Origin: Aphanomyces cochlioides
Taxonomy: Eukaryota > Oomycota > Saprolegniomycetes > Saprolegniales > Verrucalvaceae
Direction: 5' to 3'
DNA: 64,000 nt
Assembly: GCA_019828595.1 (NCBI GenBank)
Contig: JAHQRK010000004.1
Coordinates: 1,302,001-1,366,000 of the forward strand
The position numbers were made by a program, and so were the translations under genes. Below, in pieces: positions 1 through 10,586 of the stretch (its first letter is position 1; every line of letters starts with the position of its first letter). The notes beneath the pieces were generated by a model. That model was given only the letters and a program-made list of their open reading frames with translations, was not told the origin of the DNA and did no database searches.

Positions 1-2
1 CT

Positions 3-1574
3 ATCCTGCACAGCATATGTCTGCCTGTGTTATGGTACCAACTGGCTTTTGTCCCTGCCGACAAAGACCTGGCCAAAAAGATCGACAAGGCCATGCTTCA
101 ATTTATGCATGGTGAAGAAATCAACCCATCCTCCTCTGTCCATGGCCTCCGTTTGATCAAAAAGGAGATCCTATTCATGCCGAAGAAGTCCGGTGGCTTA
201 GGCCTGCACCATGCACTTGCTTTATGGCAACAACACAACCGCTCTGTCATGATCAGATGCATTCAAGCCATCACCACCCCACCCCGCAAGTCTGCCATGT
301 CCGCCTGGATTACGCCGGGCTATACTCTCCTCGAGAAGGCTTTTCATCCATGGGGTTCCCCCCGAGATCTCCTCTTGGCAAATGGCTCTTCTGCATTCAT
401 CAGACAACTGTACAAGAATCCCAATATCACTCCAATGTGGAAAGCCTTATTGAGTAGCTGGTTTGAATCCCGCTGGACTCCGTACGGCTGTCCAAATCAC
501 ATCTCATCTTTGGATGTTCCCCTTTGGCACAACTCGTATCTGCCTGGACTCGAAGACCTATACGATCAGTGCTCTACATCGACGCAAGACCAAGCCAATG
601 TATTGGCTTCGCTTCACATCACGAAGTTGTCGCATTTGTTGACTCCGTGTCAGCGAGTTTGGCCAGCTTCGATCTTGTTCGACAAAATCAACCGTGCCTG
701 CCGCCAAGCCAATTTTGTCCCTCCAACGAAACAATGGATCTCAATCTTGGTGACCAAGTTATCACGATTGTTTGAGATTGTTTCTGAAGAGGATGCTCCC
801 GTGTTCCACTTGCCGACGCCAAGCTCTGAATGGATGGAATGGCACTGGATGATTCACCCTGACTCGAGTCCGATCTTGTTGGCGTTTGCGACTTCGAAAT
901 CGGCTAAGATCAGAGCTTCTCCAGCTGTCAGCTCGTCCATTCTTCCTACCAAGCATCTCAACCTGCCATCCAACTTTTACGAAGACCCCAAGCGCCTTAC
1001 CCAACTTGCCGCCTTCCTCCAACCCGACCACATCCTCCCTCGATATGGAGAGTTCATTTTCAAGACCCTTCTCCGCGCCAACGCCATGCAATATCTGTTT
1101 CAGTACCAAGACCCCAAGCCGACGTGTGTCTTCTGTCGTGTCAATGAGACGTACGAGCATTTCCTGTTCTCTTGTGGATATGGTCAATCTGTTTGGTATT
1201 TCTTCAAGGCGATCCAGCGACTGCTCGAGTGTTCCTTTCCGTCCACGTGTCTGGAAATGTTCTACGAGACGCCCAAGCCGTCCGATGGATACTACATCCG
1301 TGGCTATCTGAAGATCTGGCCGATTGTCCGAGCCTGCGTGTATTATCAAATATGGCTCCAACGTGCCGATCGCACCTTTCGACCCGACCTCACAGCGAAG
1401 AGTCCGATGGAAGTTGCCATTCATGCTGCCTCTTTGATCAAGCTACATCTACAACACCTCCTGGTTGATCTCCCTCTCAAGAAGGGATACACCAAGGTAT
1501 TCAATGTGCTCAAGCATCTATCTTCGGACCCCTGGTTACGTCAACACGCCATTCCTGACAGCGTCGTTTCATGA
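3..1574 (+). CDS. ORF2 C-terminal part: RT thumb/C-terminal region and zinc motif
   Basis: Open from the window edge to the TGA at 1572-1574 and identical in frame to the end of the complete 1,351-aa ORF2 (17262-21317). It contains the C-terminal zinc motif (Cx2C, seven residues, H, four residues, C; VFCRVNETYEH region near 1123-1180), which L1-type elements carry after the reverse transcriptase. The catalytic RT core lies upstream, outside the window. Diagnostic residues here (WMIHPD, HAIPDS, and HLQH instead of HLQQ) link it to U1 and U2 rather than to copies further right. No frameshift is seen in this part. Confidence 0.9.
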   Translation: MLHSICLPVLWYQLAFVPADKDLAKKIDKAMLQFMHGEEINPSSSVHGLRLIKKEILFMPKKSGGLGLHHALALWQQHNRSVMIRCIQAITTPPRKSAMSAWITPGYTLLEKAFHPWGSPRDLLLANGSSAFIRQLYKNPNITPMWKALLSSWFESRWTPYGCPNHISSLDVPLWHNSYLPGLEDLYDQCSTSTQDQANVLASLHITKLSHLLTPCQRVWPASILFDKINRACRQANFVPPTKQWISILVTKLSRLFEIVSEEDAPVFHLPTPSSEWMEWHWMIHPDSSPILLAFATSKSAKIRASPAVSSSILPTKHLNLPSNFYEDPKRLTQLAAFLQPDHILPRYGEFIFKTLLRANAMQYLFQYQDPKPTCVFCRVNETYEHFLFSCGYGQSVWYFFKAIQRLLECSFPSTCLEMFYETPKPSDGYYIRGYLKIWPIVRACVYYQIWLQRADRTFRPDLTAKSPMEVAIHAASLIKLHLQHLLVDLPLKKGYTKVFNVLKHLSSDPWLRQHAIPDSVVS

Positions 1575-1594
1575 GTGAGCTGACGGCTCACTCA
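1572..1594 (+). promoter_or_regulatory. Stem-loop overlapping the ORF2 stop codon
   Basis: Perfect 9-bp stem (TGAGTGAGC / GCTCACTCA) with a 5-nt loop; its first three bases are the TGA stop codon. Equivalent structures follow ORF2 in every copy. The loop changes (TGACG, TAACG, AAC, ATGACG), while a stem of at least 6 bp survives except in U7 and P2, which have one mismatch in the 9-bp stem. Position and conservation suggest an RNA element, possibly recognised by the reverse transcriptase; this is inference. Confidence 0.7.
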
Positions 1595-1722
1595 CTTCAT
1601 CTCCTGTTCAATGACCACTTTGCCATATTCTGTTTTCCAAGTTCTATTTATACAGTACGAGGCAAATTAGTAAGTCATTAGGGCCTTTGCTCAAAAATAA
1701 GGTTAATACAACTCATTTAACC
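1575..1722 (+). other. 3' UTR of copy U0 (reference description)
   Basis: 148 nt, conserved in all copies. In order: a stem-loop overlapping the stop codon (TGAGTGAGC 1572-1580, loop TGACG, GCTCACTCA 1586-1594); a TATA-like TATTTATA at 1645-1652; a 22-nt stretch at 1655-1676 nearly complementary to the element's 5' end; a single TTAGGG at 1679-1684; AAAATAA near 1694-1700; and a terminal hairpin. It ends in CC with no poly(A) tail. Confidence 0.85.
1701..1722 (+). promoter_or_regulatory. Terminal 3' hairpin of the element
   Basis: GGTTAA (1701-1706) and TTAACC (1717-1722) are exact inverted repeats around a 10-nt loop and form the last 22 nt of the element in every copy. The last two bases, CC, are shared with the downstream sequence at every junction. 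It likely positions the RNA 3' end for target-primed reverse transcription (inference). Confidence 0.75.
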
Positions 1723-4700
1723 ACTGGAGGTCTGGCTACGTTGATACATCCTCACTCTCCTTTGAAGAACGCCACTCAAGTCCCTCATGACAACCCAGTG
1801 CTTCGTGGTCGTTATCTACAAGTGCGATGTACTCTGGGTCCACTGACAGTCGTTCTCCACAATATCTATGCGCCGGCAGCCTTCCAACAACGAGCAAGTT
1901 ACTTCGAAGAATTGCCACGCGACTTTCCTCCACATGCGCTCCACATTGTTGGAGGAGATTTCAACTGCACTCTCAACAAAGATTTGGATTCGTTGAGACC
2001 CAGTACCTCCACCATGGCCGGCACCCTTCAACTGGAACAATGGATGCACAGTTTGTCTCTGGTGGATCTGTTTCGCCGTCAAAACCCCGTGGCAAGAACC
2101 TTCACAAGTCCCACACTCACCAACCGACTCGACTACATCTTTTGTTCGTCCACCTTGGCGGGTCTTCGTCATTGGAAGGCGACGCACATGCCACACGTTC
2201 CACAGGCTGACCACGTGGCTTGTCGTATCATCTCAAAGCGTCAAACATTGCGCCATGGCTCTGGATCATGGAAAGCTCCAACTTGGCTACTTCGTCTACC
2301 ACGAGCGGCCGAGATTGTTCATGGATGTCTGGATCGATTTTTGGACAAGTCTCCAACATTCCACAATATCTCCAAGGCCTACGACATGCTGGTCAATGAT
2401 ATCCGCTCCCAACTCAAAGAATTCCATTCTCAACGATTGGAGAAACAACGTCTGCCGTTGAAGAAGTTAGCTGTCGAGATCGCTTCGCTTTTGCAAGTCC
2501 CCAACATGCGTCAAGATGCAGTGCTGGTGGATCGAGTGCGAGACCTTCAAAAGCAAATTCACGAGCTGCAAGATCGAGACAAGCAGTTTCGTCAAGACCA
2601 GGCGTTCCAACTTCACTTGTACAAAGCAGAGCGCTCGTCCAAGTTCCACTTCATGTCCCCTGTCCCTACCCCCTTGAAGAAGACAGTCTTCAAAGAGTTG
2701 GTGGATGTCAATGGAAATGTTGTCTCCAATCAACAAGGCATGTCTGACGTCCTGGTCGACTACTACAAGGACTTGTTTGCAGCTCCCGAGGTGCAGCGAT
2801 CTGGAGACGAAGTGTCGTCATTTCTGACCCCATTGACTCGACACAAGCAACTGCCAGAGCAAGCCCAGAAAGAGCTGTCGGCTCCCTTGCGCGCCAACGA
2901 GTTCTATCATGCTATTCGACACAGCAGTTCGAACTCAGCGCCAGGTCCCAACGCTCTGCCATTCGAAGTCCTCAAACTTGCACCTCACAAGTGGTCGTTG
3001 GTATTGGAGCTGCTATTCACACACCAGCTCCATTCTCACCCTCGCTTGACTCCCATGCAACTTGTCAGTACGCTGGTGTTGCTGCACAAGAAAGGCCCCA
3101 AGTCACAGGCCAAGAACTATCGGCCCATTAGCCTACTCAACACGGATGTGAAAATCCTGACGAGTATTCTGGCTTATCGACTCCAGCGCCACATTCGACA
3201 CATCATCCACCCGGACCAGCAAGGCTTTATCCGTCGAAGCAATATCCAAACCAATATTGCACGACTGGATGACATGCTGCACCACATCAAACGACACAGT
3301 CCGTCCTCGATGGTGGCACTGCTTGACTTTGAGAAAGCTTTTGATCGCGTGGACCACGCGTACTTGCTCCGCGTCCTCCGTCACTATGGCTTTCCCGAAA
3401 CCTTTGTTGACATGGTTCGCGTACTGTACTCGGGCCGCAAGTCTCGCATCTTGGTGAACGGCTTCTTGTCCAAGCCAGTTCACATCTCACGCGGTGTGTT
3501 GCAAGGTGATCCACTGTCGCCACTTCTGTTTGTGATCGCTTTGGAACCGATGTGCCAACTCCTACGGCAACACTCCAACTATGGCATCAAGTGTGGGGAT
3601 CGCTACCACACTGGGAGTTACTTTGCCGACGACTCGCAACTCTATGCGGCAAATGAGACGTGCCTCCACCGGCAGCTTGCATTGGTTCAAACCTTTTGCG
3701 ACAAGTCTGGTTTCCGACTCAACGTAGACAAGACCCAAATTCTGACCTACAGCCAGTTGAATGGGAACCTTGCCTCACTACAAGTTACTTCCGACAGTCC
3801 CGTGAAGGCTCTTGGTATCTTGGTTGCGCCCAATCTTTCTCCATTGGCACGTTTCAATTACGTGTTTGAGAAGTTTGTGGCTCGCTTGTCTTTGTGGCTC
3901 TACAAGGCTCGAACCATGGCCGGAAAAGTCACTATCCTGCACAGCATATGTCTGCCTGTGTTATGGTACCAACTGGCTTTTGTCCCTGCCGACAAAGACC
4001 TGGCCAAAAAGATCGACAAGGCCATGCTTCAATTTATGCATGGTGAAGAAATCAACCCATCCTCCTCTGTCCATGGCCTCCGTTTGATCAAAAAGGAGAT
4101 CATATTCATGCCGAAGAAGTCCGGTGGCTTAGGCCTGCACCATGCACTTGCTTTATGGCAACAACACAACCGCTCTGTCATGATCAGATGCATTCAAGCC
4201 ATCACCACCCCACCCCGCAAGTCTGCCATGTCCGCCTGGATTACGCCGGGCTATACTCTCCTCGAGAAGGCTTTTCATCCATGGGGTTCCCCCCGAGATC
4301 TCCTCTTGGCAAATGGCTCTTCTGCATTCATCAGACAACTGTACAAGAATCCCAATATCACTCCAATGTGGAAAGCCTTATTGAGTAGCTGGTTTGAATC
4401 CCGCTGGACTCCGTACGGCTGTCCAAATCACATCTCATCTTTGGATGTTCCCCTTTGGCACAACTCGTATCTGCCTGGACTCGAAGACCTATACGATCAG
4501 TGCTCTACATCGACGCAAGACCAAGCCAATGTATTGGCTTCGCTTCACATCACGAAGTTGTCGCATTTGTTGACTCCGTGTCAGCGAGTTTGGCCAGCTT
4601 CGATCTTGTTCGACAAAATCAACCGTGCCTGCCGCCAAGCCAATTTTGTCCCTCCAACGAAACAATGGATCTCAATCTTGGTGACCAAGTTATCACGATT

Positions 4701-5505
4701 GTTTGAGATTGTTTCTGAAGAGGATGCTCCCGTGTTCCACTTGCCGACGCCAAGCTCTGAATGGATGGAATGGCACTGGATGATTCACCCTGACTCGAGT
4801 CCGATCTTGTTGGCGTTTGCGACTTCGAAATCGGCTAAGATCAGAGCTTCTCCAGCTGTCAGCTCGTCCATTCTTCCTACCAAGCATCTCAACCTGCCAT
4901 CCAACTTTTACGAAGACCCCAAGCGCCTTACCCAACTTGCCGCCTTCCTCCAACCCGACCACATCCTCCCTCGATATGGAGAGTTCATTTTCAAGACCCT
5001 TCTCCGCGCCAACGCCATGCAATATCTGTTTCAGTACCAAGACCCCAAGCCGACGTGTGTCTTCTGTCGTGTCAATGAGACGTACGAGCATTTCCTGTTC
5101 TCTTGTGGATATGGTCAATCTGTTTGGTATTTCTTCAAGGCGATCCAGCGACTGCTCGAGTGTTCCTTTCCGTCCACGTGTCTGGAAATGTTCTACGAGA
5201 CGCCCAAGCCGTCCGATGGATACTACATCCGTGGCTATCTGAAGATCTGGCCGATTGTCCGAGCCTGCGTGTATTATCAAATATGGCTCCAACGTGCCGA
5301 TCGCACCTTTCGACCCGACCTCACAGCGAAGAGTCCGATGGAAGTTGCCATTCATGCTGCCTCTTTGATCAAGCTACATCTACAACAGCTCCTGGTTGAT
5401 CTCCCTCTCAAGAAGGGATACACCAAGGTATTCAATGTGCTCAAGCATCTATCTTCGGACCCCTGGTTACGTCAACACGCCATTCCTGACAGCGTCGTTT
5501 CATGA
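1723..5505 (+). pseudogene. ORF2 lacking the first 91 codons (endonuclease-RT)
   Basis: Uninterrupted for 1,260 codons to TGA at 5503-5505, but without its own start, so probably not translatable as a functional protein. The endonuclease motif with the first catalytic Glu (IQETR) is lost. The later endonuclease motifs GGDFN and RLDYI, the RT motifs LLDFEKAFDRVDH, GVLQGDPLSP and YFADDS, and the C-terminal zinc motif are present. Diagnostic residues include FQQRAS, IKRHSPSS, KKEIIF and HAIPDS. The 12-codon stop-free tail of U0 joins it in frame, but without an ATG. Confidence 0.9.
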
Positions 5506-5652
5506 GTGAGCTGACGGCTCACCACTTCATCTCCTGTTCAATGACCACTTTGCCATATTCTGTTTTCCAAGTTCTATTTATACAGTACGAGGCAAATTAG
5601 TAAGTCATTAGGGCCTTTGCTAAAAAATAAGGTTAATACAACTCATTTAACC
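5506..5652 (+). other. 3' UTR of copy U1
   Basis: 147 nt; one base pair of the stop-codon stem region is lost (CTCACCAC instead of CTCACTCAC), leaving a 6-bp GTGAGC/GCTCAC stem. The tail reads TAAAAAATAA instead of TCAAAAATAA. It ends in TTTAACC and abuts U2. Confidence 0.85.
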
Positions 5653-7295
5653 ACAGACCATTGTGATCTCAAGTTACAACTTGTCTACGTGCGTGGAAAT
5701 GGGAGGCACAACGTTTCGACTTGGTGGCAAAGACTTCCTGGTTCCCAAGTACTCGCGTTATGGCAACAACTACTACGTTACGTTCAACAAGGTCAGTCAC
5801 CCTTCGATGGCCAAGGCGATTGTCAAGAAAATGGCTGCATTGACCAAGTCAGTGATAGCAGCATTCAACCCTACTGCTGGTCAGAACATCAAGTCGCCGC
5901 ATTTGAGAGTCATTTTCAAGTCGTCTGCGCCTCCTGCAGTGCTGGTGCCAAAATCCGGCGACGCACTACGCGAAATCACCATTACGGATCCGTCGGGTCA
6001 GCCTTTTGTCGTCGTGTTTCAGCACAAGATCGCTGCTCTGAACAAGACATTGCCTCCGTCGATTGTTTCACGACGTGCAGAGGCCAAGGCTGAAAAAGCG
6101 AAGGCAAAAGCGGCCAAGGCAGCGGCAAAATCTCCTCCGTCAGGAGAAAAAGAACCTGAACATGATGGAGACGATCATGATCAAGACCCTGGAACAAATG
6201 CGGAAGGCGAGGCCGACTCAACTGAGGCATCTGGAGATGGTCAAGAGAGAACAACCACAGCCAACAGCTCCTTCTCATGGCTCTGATGTCGATATGTCTG
6301 GTGACAGCGATCCCCCTAACAACAATGGACAAGACAAACAACAAGAAGATGTGGAAATGTCTACCAACGAATCGCCCGCTCTTGCTCCACCAAGTGAGCA
6401 GCCCAAGAACTCGCTGGACCTTCAATTGGTAACGGGCTACCGGTCTGGACCAGCTCCAAAACGTACTTTGCCTTCGTCCCCACGTTTGGATCCCCTGCCG
6501 ACATCCAACCGTTTTCATATCCTCGAAGACGACGACGTGGGACTCTCGTTTGAAGACTTTGCAGTGCCTCGAATTGTATTGGAAGATTCAAGTGCGCCAC
6601 GCCCGAAAAAGACCAAAGGCAAAGCGAAGAAACAACGACTTAACAAGTCTGCTGCAGCCCACCTCGAATTGGCGAAGAAGATCATTCGAGACAAGAAAGT
6701 CGAAGGCAGTATCACCGAATGTCAACGCATTTTGCGAGATGATCCTCAGCTCGTTGCACATGCTATGTACGCACAAGATGAAGACCTCAGTTTGTTTCAG
6801 TCACTTGTTGCAACCAAGACTATTGAGCGCAAGATGGCTTTGTTAAAAGCTCAAGGCAAGCCTCACAACTACAAACATCACGTCAACTTCATGGCTCAAT
6901 ACAAGATTCACCCGTCAGAAATCTTGGAAGAATTGACCACGGACATACCAGAGATCAAGCGCATCCTCTTTGCACTTGCTACGATTGACTTATTCCTCTC
7001 AAATCGGGCCCCAGACCTCTACACAAACTCGGAGGCACTGACTGTTCTATTGAACCAAGAAGCAACAAGATTGCCTGACACCAACTGCTTGACGGACTGG
7101 TCGCTGTTTGCTTTGATCGAAAACTTCAGCGACAATCTCGAGAAGTTCACTTTGCCGGCTCCCGTCTTGTCGGCCATCTCGATGCTCAAAAGCATCACCA
7201 ACAATTACCACATCGACGAGCTCTGCAGCAAAGCTCACCACTCCATGAACGCCGACGAAATTGATCCCCTCGATTTGGAGGACGATCAACTCTAA
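5653..7295 (+). pseudogene. ORF1 fragment with frameshift
   Basis: Codons from Gln467 (5654) to the TAA at 7293-7295. At 6247-6248 a T of the other copies is replaced by GA, so the frame shifts and ends at 6286; the correct frame resumes and continues to 7295. It keeps half of the central domain, the Ala/Lys-rich helix, the acidic linker, the Lys-rich signal and the C-terminal helical domain. It lacks the N-terminal 466 residues and the start codon, so it is non-functional. Confidence 0.88.
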
Positions 7296-7373
7296 GGCTT
7301 CTATCCCCTGCTTCAATCCATTTCAACCTCCCCTCTGACCCCTCCATTCTACTCATTTTCATCTGTACTCGTG

Positions 7374-10300
7374 ATGATTGACAACAACTTCTCCGATGTC
7401 CCAACTGAACTCGTGGACTGGGACCCACAAATCATCTCCCTCAACACCAATGGCTTCTCCAACAGTCATCGGTACATCCTCGACAAACTATCAAGTGTTC
7501 ACGACGTTTCCTTTATCCAAGAAACCCGTTTCCGCACGCCAAGTCTCCACGACCGTGTTGCGTTCCATTGGCAACGCATCACAAACCACGAAGGCTCTTT
7601 GTTCTTTGAAGAGCCTATTTACCCTGAAGTATCCACGTCGCCAGCCACTGGAGGTCTGGCTACGTTGATACATCCTCACTCTCCTTTGAAGAACGCCACT
7701 CAAGTCCCTCATGACAACTCAGTGCTTCGTGGTCGTTATCTACAAGTGCGATGTACTCTGGGTCCACTGACAGTCGTTCTCCACAATATCTATGCGCCGG
7801 CAGCCTTCCAACAACGAGCAAGTTACTTCGAAGAATTGCCACGCGACTTTCCTCCACATGCGCTCCACATTGTTGGAGGAGATTTCAACTGCACTCTCAA
7901 CAAAGATTTGGATTCGTTGAGACCCAGTACCTCCACCATGGCCGGCACCCTTCAACTGGAACAATGGATGCACAGTTTGTCTCTGGTGGATCTGTTTCGC
8001 CGTCAAAACCCCGTGGCACGAGCCTCAGCCCCAAGTCACAGGCCAAGAACTATCGGCCCATTAGCCTACTCAACACGGATGTGAAAATCCTGACGAGTAT
8101 TCTGGCTTATCGACTCCAGCGCCACATTCGACACATCATCCACCCGGACCAGCAAGGCTTTATCCGTCGAAGCAATATCCAAACCAATATTGCACGACTG
8201 GATGACATGCTGCACCACATCAAACGACACAGTCCGTCCTCGATGGTGGCACTGCTTGACTTTGAGAAAGCTTTTGATCGCGTGGACCACGCGTACTTGC
8301 TCCGCGTCCTCCGTCACTATGGCTTTCCCGAAACCTTTGTTGACATGGTTCGCGTACTGTACTCGGGCCGCAAGTCTCGCATCTTGGTGAACGGCTTCTT
8401 GTCCAAGCCAGTTCACATCTCACGCGGTGTGTTGCAAGGTGATCCACTGTCGCCACTTCTGTTTGTGATCGCTTTGGAACCGATGTGCCAACTCCTACGG
8501 CAACACTCCAACTATGGCATCAAGTGTGGGGATCGCTACCACACTGGGAGTTACTTTGCCGACGACTCGCAACTCTATGCTGCAAATGAGACGTGCCTCC
8601 ACCGGCAGCTTGCATTGGTTCAAACCTTTTGCGACAAGTCTGGTTTCCGACTCAACGTAGACAAGACCCAAATTCTGACCTACAGCCAGTTGAATGGGAA
8701 CCTTGCCTCACTACAAGTTACTTCCGACAGTCCCGTGAAGGCTCTTGGTATCTTGGTTGCGCCCAATCTTTCTCCATTGGCACGTTTCAATTACGTGTTT
8801 GAGAAGTTTGTGGCTCGCTTGTCTTTGTGGCTCTACAAGGCTCGAACCATGGCCGGAAAAGTCACTATCCTGCACAGCATATGTCTGCCTGTGTTATGGT
8901 ACCAACTGGCTTTTGTCCCTGCCGACAAAGACCTGGCCAAAAAGATCGACAAGGCCATGCTTCAATTTATGCATGGTGAAGAAATCAACCCATCCTCCTC
9001 TGTCCATGGCCTCCGTTTGATCAAAAAGGAGATCCTATTCATGCCGAAGAAGTCCGGTGGCTTAGGCCTGCACCATGCACTTGCTTTATGGCAACAACAC
9101 AACCGCTCTGTCATGATCAGATGCATTCAAGCCATCACCACCCCACCCCGCAAGTCTGCCATGTCCGCCTGGATTACGCCGGGCTATACTCTCCTCGAGA
9201 AGGCTTTTCATCCATGGGGTTCCCCCCGAGATCTCCTCTTGGCGAATGGCTCTTCTGCATTCATCAGACAACTGTACAAGAATCCCAATATCACTCCAAT
9301 GTGGAAAGCCTTATTGAGTAGCTGGTTTGAATCCCGCTGGACTCCGTACGGCTGTCCAAATCACATCTCATCTTTGGATGTTCCCCTTTGGCACAACTCG
9401 TATCTGCCTGGACTCGAAGACCTATACGATCAGTGCTCTACATCGACGCAAGACCAAGCCAATGTATTGGCTTCGCTTCACATCACGAAGTTGTCGCATT
9501 TGTTGACTCCGTGTCAGCGAGTTTGGCCAGCTTCGATCTTGTTCGACAAAATCAACCGTGCCTGCCGCCAAGCCAATTTTGTCCCTCCAACGAAACAATG
9601 GATCTCAATCTTGGTGACCAAGTTATCACGATTGTTTGAGATTGTTTCTGAAGAGGATGCTCCCGTGTTCCACTTGCCGACGCCAAGCTCTGAATGGATG
9701 GAATGGCACTGGATAATTCACCCTGACTCGAGTCCGATCTTGTTGGCGTTTGCGACTTCGAAATCGGCTAAGATCAGAGCTTCTCCAGCTGTCAGCTCGT
9801 CCATTCTTCCTACCAAGCATCTCAACCTGCCATCCAACTTTTACGAAGACCCCAAGCGCCTTACCCAACTTGCCGCCTTCCTCCAACCCGACCACATTCT
9901 CCCTCGATATGGAGAGTTCATTTTCAAGACCCTTCTCCGCGCCAACGCCATGCAATATCTGTTTCAGTACCAAGACCCCAAGCCGACGTGTGTCTTCTGT
10001 CGTGTCAATGAGACGTACGAGCATTTCCTGTTCTCTTGTGGATATGGTCAATCTGTTTGGTATTTCTTCAAGGCGATCCAGCGACTGCTCGAGTGTTCCT
10101 TTCCGTCCACGTGTCTGGAAATGTTCTACGAGACGCCCAAGCCGTCCGATGGATACTACATCCGTGGCTATCTGAAGATCTGGCCGATTGTCCGAGCCTG
10201 CGTGTATTATCAAATATGGCTCCAACGTGCCGATCGCACCTTTCGACCCGACCTCACAGCGAAGAGTCCGATGGAAGTTGCCATTCATGCTGCCTCTTTG

Positions 10301-10438
10301 ATCAAGCTACATCTACAACAGCTCCTGGTTGATCTCCCTCTCAAGAAGGGATACACCAAGGTATTCAATGTGCTCAAGCATCTATCTTCGGACCGCTGGT
10401 TACGTCAACACGCCATTCCTGACAGCGCCGTTTCATGA
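7374..10438 (+). pseudogene. ORF2 with 993-nt deletion and frameshift
   Basis: ATG at 7374 follows the conserved 78-nt spacer (7296-7373). Residue 2 is Ile instead of Ser. The reading frame is correct to about residue 217. A deletion then joins GTGGCACGAGCCT to GCCCCAAG with two extra bases (CA); the net loss of 991 nt shifts the frame and gives a stop at 8082-8084. The lost segment carries the RLDYI and ADH endonuclease motifs and the region between endonuclease and RT. Downstream the RT core (DFEKAFDRVDH, FADDS) and zinc motif are intact in another frame to 10438. The end reads DRWLRQHAIPDSAVS. Confidence 0.9.
8021..8033 (+). other. Deletion joint inside U2 ORF2
   Basis: Left side matches ...GAGCCT, right side GCCCCAAG..., with CA between. 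Unlike the element-to-element junctions, this joint shows no shared CC and a 2-nt filler, which looks like end joining or a reverse-transcriptase jump. Confidence 0.8.
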
Positions 10439-10586
10439 GTGAGCTGACGGCTCACTCACTTCATCTCCTGTTCAATGACCACTTTGCCATATTCTGTTTT
10501 CCAAGTTCTATTTATACAGTACGAGGCAAATTAGTAAGTCATTAGGGCCTTTGCTCAAAAATAAGGTTAATACAACTCATTTAACC
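10439..10586 (+). other. 3' UTR of copy U2
   Basis: 148 nt with the 9-bp stop-codon stem-loop (loop TGACG) and terminal GGTTAA/TTAACC hairpin; abuts U3 at GTGGCACG with shared CC. Confidence 0.85.

Larger units (their letters stand above)
1..1722 (+). mobile_element. LINE copy U0, 3' part (cut by window edge)
   Basis: Holds the last ~524 codons of ORF2 and the full 148-nt 3' UTR. Its 5' part lies outside the window. The 3' end, TTTAACC at 1716-1722, abuts copy U1, which begins inside ORF2; the CC at 1721-1722 belongs to both. No target-site duplication is visible on the right side. Confidence 0.93.
1723..5652 (+). mobile_element. LINE copy U1, truncated within ORF2
   Basis: Starts at ORF2 codon 92 (site A, CCACTGG in intact copies) directly after U0's 3' end and runs to its own 3' end at 5652. 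ORF1, the spacer and the first 91 codons of ORF2 are missing. No TSD flanks it. The CC at 5651-5652 is shared with U2. Confidence 0.93.
5653..10586 (+). mobile_element. LINE copy U2, truncated in ORF1, with ~1-kb internal deletion
   Basis: Begins at site B in ORF1 (around codon 467), the same nucleotide at which U5, U7 and the fragment at 63598 begin. It has a frameshift in ORF1 and a 993-nt deletion in ORF2 near 8026. The 3' end at 10586 abuts U3 with shared CC. No TSD. Confidence 0.92.

Noticed and set aside
762..1424. 220-codon minus-strand open frame recurring opposite ORF2 in most copies
   Set aside because: It is the antisense shadow of the conserved ORF2 3' region, with no recognisable domain; recurrence simply follows the repeat copies.
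1679..1684. TTAGGG in the 3' UTR as a telomere repeat
   Set aside because: A single hexamer per copy with no tandem repetition; could easily be chance. Not evidence of telomerase-made sequence.
1623..1722. tRNA or small RNA gene in the 3' UTR
   Set aside because: No cloverleaf or A/B-box pattern; the visible structures are simple hairpins tied to the element end.
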